From the NCBI GenBank assembly GCA_027563935.2, contig CM050446.2, positions 123,706,499 through 123,770,498 on the forward strand: a DNA stretch of 64,000 nt. Direction: 5' to 3'. Source of the DNA: Costus lasius. Lineage: Eukaryota; Streptophyta; Magnoliopsida; Zingiberales; Costaceae. Made by a program: the position numbers and the translations under genes. Each line of letters begins with the position of its first letter. Position 1 is the first letter of the stretch. Below the pieces are notes generated by a model that saw only the letters and a list, made by a program, of their open reading frames with translations, ran no database searches and was not told the DNA's origin. This document shows positions 34,600 to 46,061 of the stretch, in pieces.

Positions 34600-35990
34600 T
34601 GCTTTGTTAAACTAAAATTTTGAGTGTTATACTATAATATAGAAGTGTTATACAAAAATTATTGCCTTGTTATACCAGAATTTTCAGTGTTACACTCTAA
34701 TATAGAAGTGTTATACCAAATTATTAACTTCTTATACCAAATTATTGCCTTGTTATACCAAAAGTTTCAGTGTTATACTATAATATAGAAGTGTTATACC
34801 AAATTATCGCTTTGTTATACCAAATTATTGCCTTGTTATACCAAAATTTTCAGTTTTATACTATAATATAGAAGTGTTATACCAAATTATTGTCTTGTTA
34901 TACCAAAATTTTCAGTGTTATACCAAATTATTGCCTCGACGGAAAACATATCTCAAAATTTGTGACAAATTAAATGAAGATGCAGTAAGATGTTTATTTG
35001 TAATTGTACTAAGTTAGTTGAAGTTAGAGTTTCTAATACTGATTACAATTGCATATTATTTTTCAACTTGAGGAAGGAGGTGAAGTGGAGCGTGAGGTTG
35101 TACATAGTCTACTTGCATTAGATGCAACCCTTGAGGAAGCTGGTGTTGCGAGCCCATCCCATAGTGATACGGCCCATCCCATAGTCAAATAGACATCCCC
35201 TCTATTCTTGGCCCTGTAAGTAGATATGAACAACATAAGTGTTATACCAAATTATTGCCTTGTTATACCCAAATTTTTAGTGTTATACTATACTACATAA
35301 GTGTTATACCAAACTACATAAGTGTTATACGAAATTTTAGCCTTGTTATACCAAAAATGTTTAGTGTTATATCAAACTACTTAAGTTTTATACCAAATTG
35401 TAGCCTTGTTATACCAAAATTTTCAGTGTTATACTATACTACATAAGTGTTATACGAAATTTTAGCCTTGTTATACCAAAAATGTTCTGTGTTATACCAA
35501 ACTACTTAAGTGTTATACGAAATTTTACCCTTGTTATACCAAAAATTATCAGTGTTATACCAAACTACATAAGTGTTATACCAAATTATTGCCTTGTTAT
35601 ACCAAAATTTTCAGTGTTATACTATACTACATAAGTGTTAAACAAAATTTTAGCCTTGTTATACCAAACATTTTCAGTGTTATACCAAACTACATAAGTG
35701 TAATACCAAATTATTGTCTTGTTATACCAAAATTTTCAGTGTTATACTATACTACATAAGTGTTATACGAAATTTTAGCCTTGTTATACCAAAAATTTTC
35801 AGTGTTATACCAAACTACATAAGTGTTATACGAAATTTTAGCCTTGTTATACCAAAAATGTTTAGTGTTATATCAAACTACTTAAGTTATACCAAATTGT
35901 AGCTTTGTTATACCAAAATTTTCAGTGTTATACTATACTATATAAGTGTTATACGAAATTTTAGCCTTGTTATACCAAAATTTGGCCTTT
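34600..35990 (+). repeat. GTTATAC arrays 2 and 3 with a duplicated exon pair between
   Basis: 21-bp units such as TTGTTATACCAAAATTTTCAG and TGTTATACTATACTACATAAG fill the intron between exons 4 and 5. Inside, 34935-35217 is a decayed second copy of the end of exon 3, the intron and exon 4. GACGGAAAACATATCTCAAA followed by TTTGTGAC, then CAACTTGAGG and GGCCCTGTAAGTA, mirror 34299-34582. Confidence 0.88.
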
Positions 35991-37714
35991 GTTATTCTGT
36001 GCATTGACACATGTTATTCTCTTTGGATTGCGTTTTTTTTTATAGAGCCATGAAGAAATGAATAACTTGAAGCGAGAGTTGTCAATAGTTATAGAGCAAA
36101 ATAATAAATTGAAGAGTGAAATAATTGAATTGGAGAATGAAAAATTTTTGCTGAATGATGAAAGTATTGAGAAGGATGCTGAGATTACTAGCATCAAAAC
36201 ATGGTACAGTTTGGAGCCTGCTGATTTACAAAAAAGAATTGGATCCTTGGTGGAGGAAAATAAAAAGCTAAAAGCAGAGATTGAAACTCTGCAAACTGCG
36301 AATGAGGAAGAATTAAGTTGGAGTGAGGAAGATGAGCCCACTGAGCCTATTGATTCAGGTCCTGTGCAACAGCAAGTGAAAATTAAAAGGACAAGAAAAG
36401 CTTCATGTCTTCTTCTCAGCCCATACACACAAGAAAAGAAGAAGAAGAAGAAGACTATAGAATCAGAGGTAATACCATTAAACTTGATTATACATAATTG
36501 TACCAAAAATGGCATATACATTATTTTTAACATAAGCAACCCTAACTTTCTTTCAGCCAGTGGAAGTAGATGATAAAGCAGAATCTTCACCCCAGGTCGA
36601 TAAGGTAAGGTGGTATAAATAGTTATTCTTTTCACATTTTTTATAGATTTGGTTTTATGAGCATACCAACTTGTATATTTGGTAGCATTGACATATGTGA
36701 GTATTCTGATAGATTTTTCTTGCATCTTTAGTATCTAAATAGACAGGACTATTGTGGTCGGGATGTACTACCGGACAATATTAAATCGCAATTGAAATTT
36801 TATATCTCCTTGCAAGATCATTCTATTATTCAGAACATTGCGAAAGCCAATGTCTGTAAAATTCTCTTCGGAGACTTAGTTGTTGATGAGGTAAGCATGT
36901 ATGGAATAATGGAATAGTATATTTGGTTCCTTTTTGCTAATGGACTTATTATACCATTGTAGGCTATAGATTTGTATGCATCACTCCTCATCCGTAGAGT
37001 AATGGCTAATAGGAAAAAGTTTAAGGCTTTTGCTTACATCCCACCACATGTCCTACAATTTTATATGGGTGGCCTAGGTGGGGCGGCCTTCAAAGGCTTA
37101 GAGCATTTGAACCATCAGACAATAAGATATGTTCGCACAATATTCGCCCCCATATGCCACAAGCTGCACTGGTTTCTGATAGTAGTGGATCTACGTAGGA
37201 AACACGTACAGTGCTATAATTCATTGTCCCCTTCCAAGGTAGCTGAGGGCTATGTTAAAAGATATGTGAGTATCTATCATCTGTTATGGCTTCATACCGT
37301 ATCATTTATATTGTTATTTTTTATTACTTGTAACATTATCTTGTGCATTGTTCTGTTGGACAGCTTGAAATACTGCACTTTCATCTCTCCTTCCAATCTG
37401 GCAATCCCAAGGAATGTTCTTGTTGGCCATTGACATGGGAGGTCTGCCCGCAGCAAGATGGCGAAAGTGTAGATTGTGGGATATTTGTCATAAAATTTAT
37501 GGACTACCTACCTAGAGGGGTACCGTTTGATTTCACACTTCAAGACATGCCAAGATTGAGGGTCCTGGTTAGTTTAGAACTATTTGAAGGAAAGTTACTG
37601 GCAGGGAATTAAAAGACATTGTAATTAAAACACATGTACATACATACGCATGTATATTCAATATCTGTATTTACATTCACATACCATTGAATATGCAATG
37701 TTGTGCATTGTTCT

Positions 37715-38090
37715 GTGTCTTGTTATACCATGTATGTGAAGTGTTATATCATGTATGTGAAGTGTTATACCATGTATGTGCAGTGTTATACCATGTATGT
37801 GAAGTGTTATACCATTGTAGGCTATAGTGTTATAACATGGCACAGACATCGTATAACAGCCTTCTGAATATGGTATAACACGACCCCAAATAGTGTCATA
37901 ACATGGCACAGACATCGTATAACACGGGACGAACATGGTATAACACGACCTGAAATTCATATAACATGGGACAAACATGGAATAAAAAGACCATGTTATA
38001 CCATGTTTGTCCAGTAAAAAGTTACATGGTCCCGTGTTATACGATGTCTGTGCCATGTTACACGAATGACAAGTCTTGTTATACCCTGTT
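37715..38090. repeat. GTTATAC array 4 (mixed orientation)
   Basis: Downstream of protein A. GTTATAC units in plus orientation (37718-37835) switch to GTATAAC (37830-37975) and back (37990-38090). Confidence 0.88.
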
Positions 38091-39650
38091 ACACGAATGA
38101 GATAAAGTCGATCTTATCCTATTACAAAGCTATGCAATAGGATAAGATCGGCTGACATGCCTACAAACATAGCTATGCATTGTATGTCTCCTGTACGCTC
38201 ACGGGTTGGGATGAAATTTGACCAGACGACTATCTATCAAGATATTCAACCCGGCTGACATGCCTATAAATTCAATATGACCAGCCCATTTAACGCAGCC
38301 AGCGTGTCTACAACTGGAGATTTGATGGTGAAGCTTCACTACAAAATCCCATCAACATAATCTTCTCATTCGTAGTGAAGTGAGTGGAGTTCCGAAATGT
38401 TACTCCAATGCTCTTCTCATATGGTTGGTTTCACAGGCAGATGCATGGGTTCTACTCGGACGTGTTATGACAAGATTATAAATTGTCCATGGCCCAAACT
38501 GCATTCCAGTTCTGCCGGAGTCCTAGGCCATTGGATGAACACTAATTTCAAGGAATGGACCCGGCTTGTCTATTATGAGTTTGGGCAAGCTACACAGGTT
38601 TGCCCAATTGATGTGCTATGGCCAGCATATAAGCATCGAGATCGTGCCCGATGAGAAAGTTGGAGGGCAGGATACAACACTCTCTGGCGATGCCCTCCAA
38701 CCGGCTATACGATGCATATAAGCATCGAGAATTTCAGATCGTGCCCGTGTTATACGATGTCTGTGTCATGTTATACGAATTTCAGGTCGTGTTATACCAT
38801 GTTTGTCCCATGTTATACGATGTCTGTACCATGTTATACGAATATCAGGTCGTGTTATACCATGTTCGTCCCGTGTTATACGATGTCTGTGCCATGTAAT
38901 ACGAATATCAGGTGTGTTATACCATGTTCGTCCCGTGTTATACGATGTATGTGCCATGTTATACGAATTTCAGGTCGTGTTATACCATGTTCGTCCCGTG
39001 TTATACGATGTCTGTGCCATGTTATACGAATATCAGGTCGTGTTATACCATGTTCGTGCCCATATTATACGATGTCTGTGCCATGTTATACGAATATCAG
39101 GTCGTGTTATACCATGTTCGTCCCGTGTTATACGATGTCTGTGCCATGTTATACGAATATCAGGTCATGTTATACCATGTTCGTCCCCTGTTATACGATG
39201 TCTGTACCATGTTATACGAATTTCAGGTGTGTTATACCATGTTCGTCCCGTGTTATACGATATCTGTGCCATGTTATACGAATATCAGGTGTGTTATACC
39301 ATGTTCGTCCCGTTTTATAGTGAAACTTCACCATCAAATCTCCAGTTGTAGACACGCTGGCTGCATTAAATGGTCATATTGAATTTATAGGCATGTCAGC
39401 CGGGTCGTATAGGTGGTCGTCTTGTTTATATCACCACCCGTGAATCTTGATAGATGGTCGTCTGGTCAAATTTCATACCAACCCGTGAGCGTACAGGAGA
39501 TATACAATGCATAGCTATGTTTGTAGGCATGTCAACCGATCTTATCCTATTGCATAGCTATATAATAGGATAAGATTGACTTTATCTCATTCGTGTAACA
39601 TGGTATAACAAGACTAGTCATTCGTGTAACATGGCACAGACATCGTATAA
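38033..39650. repeat. Large inverted repeat inside MULE1 (arms ~305 and ~330 bp)
   Basis: The left arm 38033-38337 (GAATGAGATAAAGTCGATCT, GGCTGACATGCC, CGTACGCTCACGGGTTGG variants, CAACTGGAGATTTGATGGTG) is repeated in reverse at 39318-39650. The right arm has an extra ~45 bp. The ~980-bp spacer holds unrecognised unique DNA (38340-38740) and a GTTATAC array (38740-39317). A transcript across it would fold into a long hairpin. Confidence 0.9.
38740..39317 (+). repeat. GTTATAC array 5
   Basis: Regular 21-bp units alternate GTGTTATACGATGTCTGTGCC and ATGTTATACGAATATCAGGTC with GTGTTATACCATGTTCGTCCC, roughly a 63-bp higher-order pattern. Confidence 0.92.
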
Positions 39651-39871
39651 CACGGTACCATGTTTGTCCCGTATTATACGATGTCTGTGCCATGTTATAC
39701 AAATTTCAGGCCTTATTATACTAACCCTGTGAAGTGTTATACGAATTTAAGACATTGTTATATGAAATAAGTCCGAGTGTTACACGAACTCATAACTTAT
39801 TGTACATAAAAAAGAATGGTTAATACATCAGTCGTCACAAATTGGTACAAATTGGTCATAATTAAAAAATT

Positions 39872-42471
39872 TTATTTTTCATTGGTTGACTGAGAAAAAT
39901 ATGCAGCTTCTTCCTGAGAACCATGCTGCGATGGCATTGCTTGGGAAGCCTTATCTGAGTACTGTCATGATATAGTGCAATTAATCAGGTAACATAGTCA
40001 ATGTAAATGTAGCAAGTGCAGAAAATGCATAACTACGCAACTTACATGAAAAGAGGATGCTCCCACCATTAAAGCTGTGTAGGAGTAGAATGGGGCTATT
40101 GGCACTGGTTGGTGGAACATAGACACTTGCTATAAATTTAACTTTTAGGTTACGTATATAACATAAGATTTAAAGATATGGCTTCTCTTGTTAGATATAC
40201 CTGTGTGCTTTTGTATTCACCCATAGGTAGCCCTGTCATGCGCAGCATTTGGACATCAATAAGTGGATTAGAATTGGATCCTTTGGATGTAGTAGTGCTC
40301 TTGTTATGTCTTTGCTCCAGCACTCCTTTCTTACGTTTCTCTTTCCGCCCCTTTTTCACTGGAGGTGCTTTTACCTGTATATTTGGTTCAGATCCACTTC
40401 TCTCATCATTGACATCAATATCTTTATTGTCAGTGCGCAAGATGTCCTCAACATTTACACGTAAATCCTTCATTGTCTTTTCTATGTATTCTAGTGCCCT
40501 CCTGGACTTCAAACTCATAGTTACTATACAGTAATGGTTTTGACAAACTCGGTTATAAATCGACCTCAAACTTTCTTGCTCGGAAGAATCTAAGCTGTGC
40601 GGACTGATAATGGATACATCATCTTCTCTAGCGTACTTTGTCCATCTTTTCATTATGTACTGCTTCGGTATAGAAATCACATTGTTCGCTGCAAAAACCT
40701 TCATTGCATGCATACACAATATCCCATTGGTCTCAAACATTTTACATGAGCAAGTAACTTGTACAGGAGAATGGCTGAAAATGACTATTTCATCTCTACC
40801 ACAGGCTGCGTTGGTTACCTTATATGAAATACCTTGTGGTACGGCCCCAATGAAAAACATAAGGCAATCTACACTACTTTGATAGCATGCCTCAAACTCG
40901 TTATACATGACCCTGGTGTAGATCGAGGCTGCTTGTTTACACATGTTTCCAACTACATTGACTGGTGTACTATTTCGAGACTTGAAATCAGCCTTTATTT
41001 CCTTTTCTCGAAAGAAGCTGAGTGCCTTGTCATACTGTTCTAAAAATTCAAATAAACTCAATTTCTTTCTAAAGAACTTTTTAAAATTGTGGTTCATACT
41101 TTCACTGCGTTGGGTTGTGGTCATATCAGCCGAAAAAGTCTCTGTTCGAAAGCATGCATCCCACTTTGACCTTAGTTTCCACATATTTATCATCCATGGA
41201 TGTTCAACCAGATTATACTTCAGTAATAGATCCTGCCATAGCTTCTCAAAAGTATCAACTGTACACCGCTCGTATATGCAATGTTTAAAATCTTTGGCAA
41301 ATGTATTGTTATTATGAATCACGTGTGAAAGATGTAATGCTGCATTTTGAAATATATGCCATAAACATAAAGGATGTGCTATATTTGGCAGCACCGTTTG
41401 TATTGCTCTAGCTATCGCAGCTGATTGATCCGTGAAAATAGTAACTGAATGCTTACCGTGCATGGCTTCCAAAAAAAGTCTCAAATAACCAAATAAATGA
41501 TTCAACAGACTCATCATAGAGTAATGCAGCTCCTAATATAATAGTTTGTTTGTGGTGATTCACGCCCACTATTGGTGCAAATGGCATATTATATTCATTT
41601 GTTTGGAAGGTTGTATCGAAGCATACTACATCTCAAAAGTATGCATAGTCTATTATAGATTGGCCATCAACCCAAAAAAAGTTCTTCATCTCCCCTGATT
41701 CCTCACAAGCTCCAATAGCATAAAAAAATGAAGGATCGTTAGTCAATCTTTCCTTTATGTACCTAAGAATACCCTTGCTTTCCTTGCCATCAAAAGCTTT
41801 TCTTCTACTTCTTTGAATATAGTTGCTATTATCTTCTCTTATGAAGCCAACATTATTATTGCTTACACCAAACTCAAAATAATTATATATAAATGGGCCT
41901 TTATACCCGACTCTATCATCTTGTCTATAAGTGCACGTTCAAATGGCAATATCTTTCTATGAGATCTAAGCATGTGCACCTTATTAGGACTTGTCATGGG
42001 ATGATTATGGTTTAATTCAGTTTTCGACAATGTGAATAATTCATTCTTGCCAATCGTAAACTCTAACCGAGCCATGCAGTTTGTGCGGGTCTCTGGATGT
42101 GGTTTTTTAGCAGTACGTCTACGGTCAACTTCTCTCATCCCTTGTTTGCTACAACAATATGTACGTTATTTCAAGCTACCATCCTTTCGACGTTCAAGAT
42201 GAGATTTCTTTATACTGAACCCCATTACTCTAGCATAGTTATTATAAAACTTGTATGCTGCATCATCACTAATAAATGTCATACCAACTATAGGGATTTG
42301 AGATGCAACTTCTGATTTGTCATGTTCCATACATGACATTTCATCTGCCTTTCCAGATGTTCCTATTATATCTTCATCACCTTCGCTATTTGCTAATAAA
42401 TACTCTTCGTCATCTGACGATGACCACTCCAACATCTCAGAACAAGTCGCCTTCATCTGATCTTTCTCCAT
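39872..42471 (-). pseudogene. MULE1 transposase (FAR1/MURA-type), three exons
   Basis: Minus strand. The main exon 40201-42471 is followed by exons 40046-40129 and 39872-39961, whose splice sites keep frame and end at TAA. It starts with an acidic region, then a FAR1-type DNA-binding domain (AAYKFYNNYARVMGFSIKKS, later TNCMARLEF and LNHNH). Next comes a MULE DDE domain: CFDTTFQ for the first Asp, IFTDQSAAIARAI for the second, and RSESMNHNFKKF for the Glu region. A SWIM zinc finger (CSCKMFETNGILCMHAMKV) and a Lys-rich tail follow. The frame is damaged by a TAA within the FAR1 domain (~42167), a frameshift near 41917, a TGA near 41630 and an extra T in a T run near 41478. It would cut and join element ends if repaired by relatives in trans; this copy is probably inactive. 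Confidence 0.88.
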
Positions 42472-42529
42472 CTCAAACTCTAGGATTCAATAATGTATCG
42501 GAAAGTTTGACAAGTTATACGCTGTAGTG

Positions 42530-43345
42530 ATGCTGTTATACTATGTTAGAGGCATGTTATACCAAAATGGGATGTTGTTATACCAAATTGGATACATGTT
42601 ATACTAAAATGGAATGTTGTTATACCAAATTAGATACATGTTATATATAATTGGGATGCTGTTATACCAAATTAGATACATGCTATACCAAAATTTACAG
42701 TTGTTATACTAAATTAGAGACATTTTATACCAAAATGTCTCTGTTGTTATACCAAGTTTGAGGCATGTTATACCAAAATGAGACGTTATTATACCAAATT
42801 AGAGACATGTTATACCAAAATGAGCTGTGTTGTACTATGTTAAAGGCATGTTATACCAAAATGTGATGATGTTACACCAAATTAGAGACATGTTATATCA
42901 AAATGGGACGCCGTTATACCAAATTAGAGACATGTTATACCAAAATGGCCTGTCTTATACTATGTTAGAGGCATGTTATACCAAAATGGGATGCTGTTCT
43001 ACTAAATTAGATACATATTATACCAAAATGGGAAGCTGTTATACGAAATTAGATACATGTTAGACCAAAATGGAATGCTGTTATACTATCCTTAGATACA
43101 TGTAATACCGAAATGGAATGCTGTTATACCAAATTAGATACATGTTATACCAAAATAATGAGATACTGTTATAACAAGTTTACGGCATGTTATACCACAA
43201 TGGGACGCTGCTATACTATGTTTGAGGCATGTTATACGAAAAATGAGATGCTGTTATACTATGTTAAGGGGTTGTTATACCAGCATGGGATGTTGTATAC
43301 AACAAATTATGTCATTAATATAACAATGTACGTATTAAGAATACA
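42530..43345 (+). repeat. GTTATAC array 6 (5' of the transposase gene)
   Basis: 21-bp units alternating TTGTTATACCAAATTAGATAC and ATGTTATACCAAAATGGGATG. It lies between the transposase start and the right TIR, where its promoter should be. Confidence 0.92.
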
Positions 43346-43474
43346 AAAATGACGACATTATACCACCCTAAATGACACGTAATACAGGTGAGCAAATATA
43401 GGGAGACCTTACCTTAACTTTTGAAGACCAGGGAGACCTATAATAAGTTGTATAAAGAGAGCTGTATACAACAA

Positions 43475-43560
43475 TGTATCGGAGGCCGTCGGAGGTCGTC
43501 GGAGGCAGTCGGAGGTCATCTGAGGTCGTCGGAGGCCGTCGGACAAGATCGTGCGACAGA
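43475..43560. repeat. 10-bp repeat GGAGGTCGTC next to right TIR
   Basis: Seven or so 10-mers of GGAGGYCGTC. The same repeat in reverse lies beside the left TIR (32170-32400) and in MULE2 (52420-52625, 55160-55205). Confidence 0.88.
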
Positions 43561-43599
43561 ACTTTCGTCACAACAAACTTTGGGTAACACAGAACTTTC

Positions 43600-43885
43600 G
43601 TCCCAACAGAGTTAAGGTTAGAAAAAATATTAGGGTTAGAGAGTAATAGCGGGTCGGGCGGGTAGTGAAAATTCGAGCGGGTAGTGAGCATTCTAGAGTT
43701 GGAGTTAACCCTAGTTAGTTCGGATGTAACGGGGAGAGGTGTAACGTGCGGCGTTATATCAGGATTTGGTATAATGCTTTGTTTGTATCGGCGCTATCCG
43801 CACTTAAGTATGGGTTGATTGGAGATTCGCGCGCTGGGTGCTTCAAGATTGATGCTTCGCATTTCAGCCCACTCCTCCGCAAAAT
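43600..43885 (-). repeat. MULE1 right TIR, outer end missing
   Basis: Pairs with the left TIR but stops at CCTCCGCAAAAT. The outer ~35 bp (GGCTGCGTTTTTGTGGAGGA and the following bases of the left end) have no partner here. Confidence 0.85.
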
Positions 43886-43894
43886 TTATATTTT

Positions 43895-45000
43895 TGTTTC
43901 CACCTTCCAAGGGTGCACGTGTCAGTCAACCTAATGCTTCATTGACCCTTGGCATCAGCAGAAATGGCTAAACCAGTGGACCGGGCCAGCCATCATGAAT
44001 GATCACAGTTCACAGGTTTCCTCAAGCAAAGTAACGTAAGGAACTTCGTACGGACGGAAAAGTCTGGGCTATGGCGGGGGGGAAAAAGTTTAAAGCCTTT
44101 GTGCGTCACGTGGGTGTGGATTAAGGTGGGACTATGAAGAATGAAGACAACGGCGGTGGGGATCGTTGAATTAATTCCAAGAATCATGCAGGATTCTGTC
44201 TTTCCTATTGGCTGGTCGGAATATTTTATGAAATTACACTGGAGCTTGAGATCGACTGGCTCCCATGATCATTGACTCAGCCAGTTTAACTGTCGCATTT
44301 TTAAATATTTAAATTTTATTTTGTTAACTCATATAAAATGTTAAAAAATATTAAATCGAGCTCAATTAATCTTCTCAACTTTGACTAGCATTAATTGCTT
44401 TCTTGATAGCCCTGTCCAATTCACACAAATGTGCCTTTCTTGACATTGAAGGTATAATATGATATGGTATCTAATACTCTACCTAATATCCTATAATATT
44501 AGAATTCAACACATACTAATTATATCACTCAGCAAGATTTTTCAGAAAAAAAAAAAAAACACAGCCAACAAACCTAGTTGACCAGTTCAGCAAGTCGATT
44601 AACTTCACCAATAATTTGGAAGCAAAGCAAAATGTGATATTTCAATGCAATCCGATGGAAATAATTTCAGACTTGCACGAAATTAAAATTTTTCATAAAA
44701 CAACTGTAAATTGTAATATATTATTTCGCACATAAACATCAATTTCGTACTTGTCCTAGCAAAATCATCAGCTGTCAATCGTTTTGTTTTAGTTACTAGA
44801 CAATCAGCTGGATTAAAAAAAATTAAATATTATATATTAATATTTAGCATTAAGCTATTAAGCCACAAAAGCCAATCCTACAAAATTCATATACTATTTG
44901 ACTTGATGCTCTTCGTGGTTAACACTGAACTAGGTCCTCCAAAGATAAGTCGATACTCTTGCCGCAGATTTTTTCTTCTTTTTGAATGAAGGCTCAAATA
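43895..45000. repeat. Duplicated backbone, blocks B, C and A, copy 4
   Basis: 43960-44460 matches 4140-4440 and 61920-62200, including AAAGACAACGGCGGTGGGGATCG-type and TTCCAAGAATCAT strings. 44865-44940 is block A. The open frames here are not genes. Confidence 0.8.
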
Positions 45001-46061
45001 CTTATCAAGAGTAGCAATCACTGAGTTCCCCATCTTTCATGTAAACAGCACGCATGTAGATCTTCTGGAGAACATTTGTTGATACGCATCCAAGAACTTG
45101 GGATGTTTCCAAATAGACACATTAAGCAGGAAAGACTCAAAGCAGCTGCTCCTTTAGATTCTCAAAAATGAAAGGTTGCCAAAGCAGATCAATATTATCA
45201 GAACAAAAACAAAAGCAATCAAAGATGGCCCTCTATCGTGGGAAAATGGCTAGCGTTGACTTCATACAACGTCTGTTTGGGTCAACGCATTTCACAATTT
45301 CTGATGGCATGAACTTAAAGGTTAGGCATAACAAAGAAATCATAGCCTTGATTTCAAAAAAAATGTAAAATTCTAGAATATCATAACTTTATATCTCCAA
45401 CTGTGATTTCCAAATACAAACAATAATTGCCTTGCTTTTACTGACACAAAGAGAAGTTAAAATATGTGCAATTTAGAAGAATATCCAATCCAAGCAAGCT
45501 AAGAGTTACTAATATCAATTACTTCTTTTCCATACTTGAGACATCCAAAGCAAACTTTATTTAAGGCATATAACGATTCAACTCAAGGATTAAACCCCTG
45601 GTGCGATCCATATAAATCGCGGTTTCTGATGTTAGAAGAAAAAAAACTCTCGAGTACATAGATGACGAAAAGACATTTTAGAAGAAGAATTAGGAAACCT
45701 AGCTCGCCTGATCTCGTTTTAATAGAAGCGAATCGATCACCGTGTCAAGCACACCTACAGATTCCGGAGGGGAAAAAATCTCGTTGGGAGTTGGTAATAG
45801 AAAAAGAACATAGTACTAATAAAAAGAATGGAAATTTGAGAAAATTGATTCAGTAGAAGTTGGAGATAGTTCTCGAAGACCAAGTTCAACAAATTAAGTT
45901 GGATTTGCGATGTGAACCGAACCAGTCGTCATCCATGCAATTCAAGCTGTTCTAGCAAGCAGCTTGAGATACCGCAGTATAACAGTAGAAAGTGAAATAA
46001 CCTATCAATCAATTATTTCGAAGAGATCGGACAAGACGGAAGGCAGCAGGCTTTTTATCAA
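45001..46061. other. Intergenic DNA between backbone and gene copy 3
   Basis: Short open frames at 45168-45368 and 45662-45856 have no recognised domains. The second is Arg/Lys-rich and starts at an ATG but has no supporting context. The last ~150 bp are the 3' flank of the gene at 46062. Confidence 0.5.

Larger units (their letters stand above)
32459..37612 (+). pseudogene. MULE1 protein A: plant-mobile-domain/DUF1985-like, coiled-coil, Ulp1-like (C48) protein, nine exons
   Basis: Exons inferred from splice signals: 32459-32496, 33420-34127, 34204-34344, 34415-34579, 36046-36468, 36557-36604, 36732-36890, 36963-37265 and 37364-37612. The second exon encodes a plant-mobile-domain or DUF1985-like region (HTPFGHLLQG, LAVEYLQSIWE, VKDVSIILGLPRVGELV). 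The fifth encodes a heptad-rich coiled coil and a KKKKKK basic stretch. The last two encode an Ulp1-like fold with LHWFLIVVDL (His) and PQQDGESVDCGIF (Gln, Cys). The position 17 residues after the His, normally Asp in Ulp1, is Asn (CYNSL). Such genes accompany the transposase in KI-type and VANDAL MULEs. A TGA at 33940 where MULE3 has a sense codon, and a poly-A indel near 34080, suggest this copy is broken. Confidence 0.8.
31857..43885. mobile_element. MULE1: 12.0-kb Mutator-like element with protease-like and transposase genes
   Basis: Long terminal inverted repeats (about 250-300 bp) match over GGAGTGGGCTGAG, AAGTGCGGATAGCGCCGATA, CAAACAAAGC, CCCCGTTAC and GGGTTAACTCC. The 9-bp flanks CTATATTTT (31848-31856) and TTATATTTT (43886-43894) differ by one base. 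Paralogous empty sites (30505, 60160) support them as a target duplication. Inside are a plus-strand PMD/DUF1985-like to Ulp1-like gene and a convergent minus-strand FAR1/MULE transposase gene, with GTTATAC repeat arrays in introns and between the genes. The outermost ~35 bp of the TIR are missing on the right side. The genes carry nonsense and frameshift changes. Confidence 0.9.

Noticed and set aside
35970..36725. 251-aa minus-strand frame opposite protein A exon 5
   Set aside because: It is the shadow of the coiled-coil exon and its introns; no domain.
45662..45856. Basic 64-aa frame as a small gene
   Set aside because: No recognisable family, promoter or duplication with the unit; cannot be supported beyond chance.
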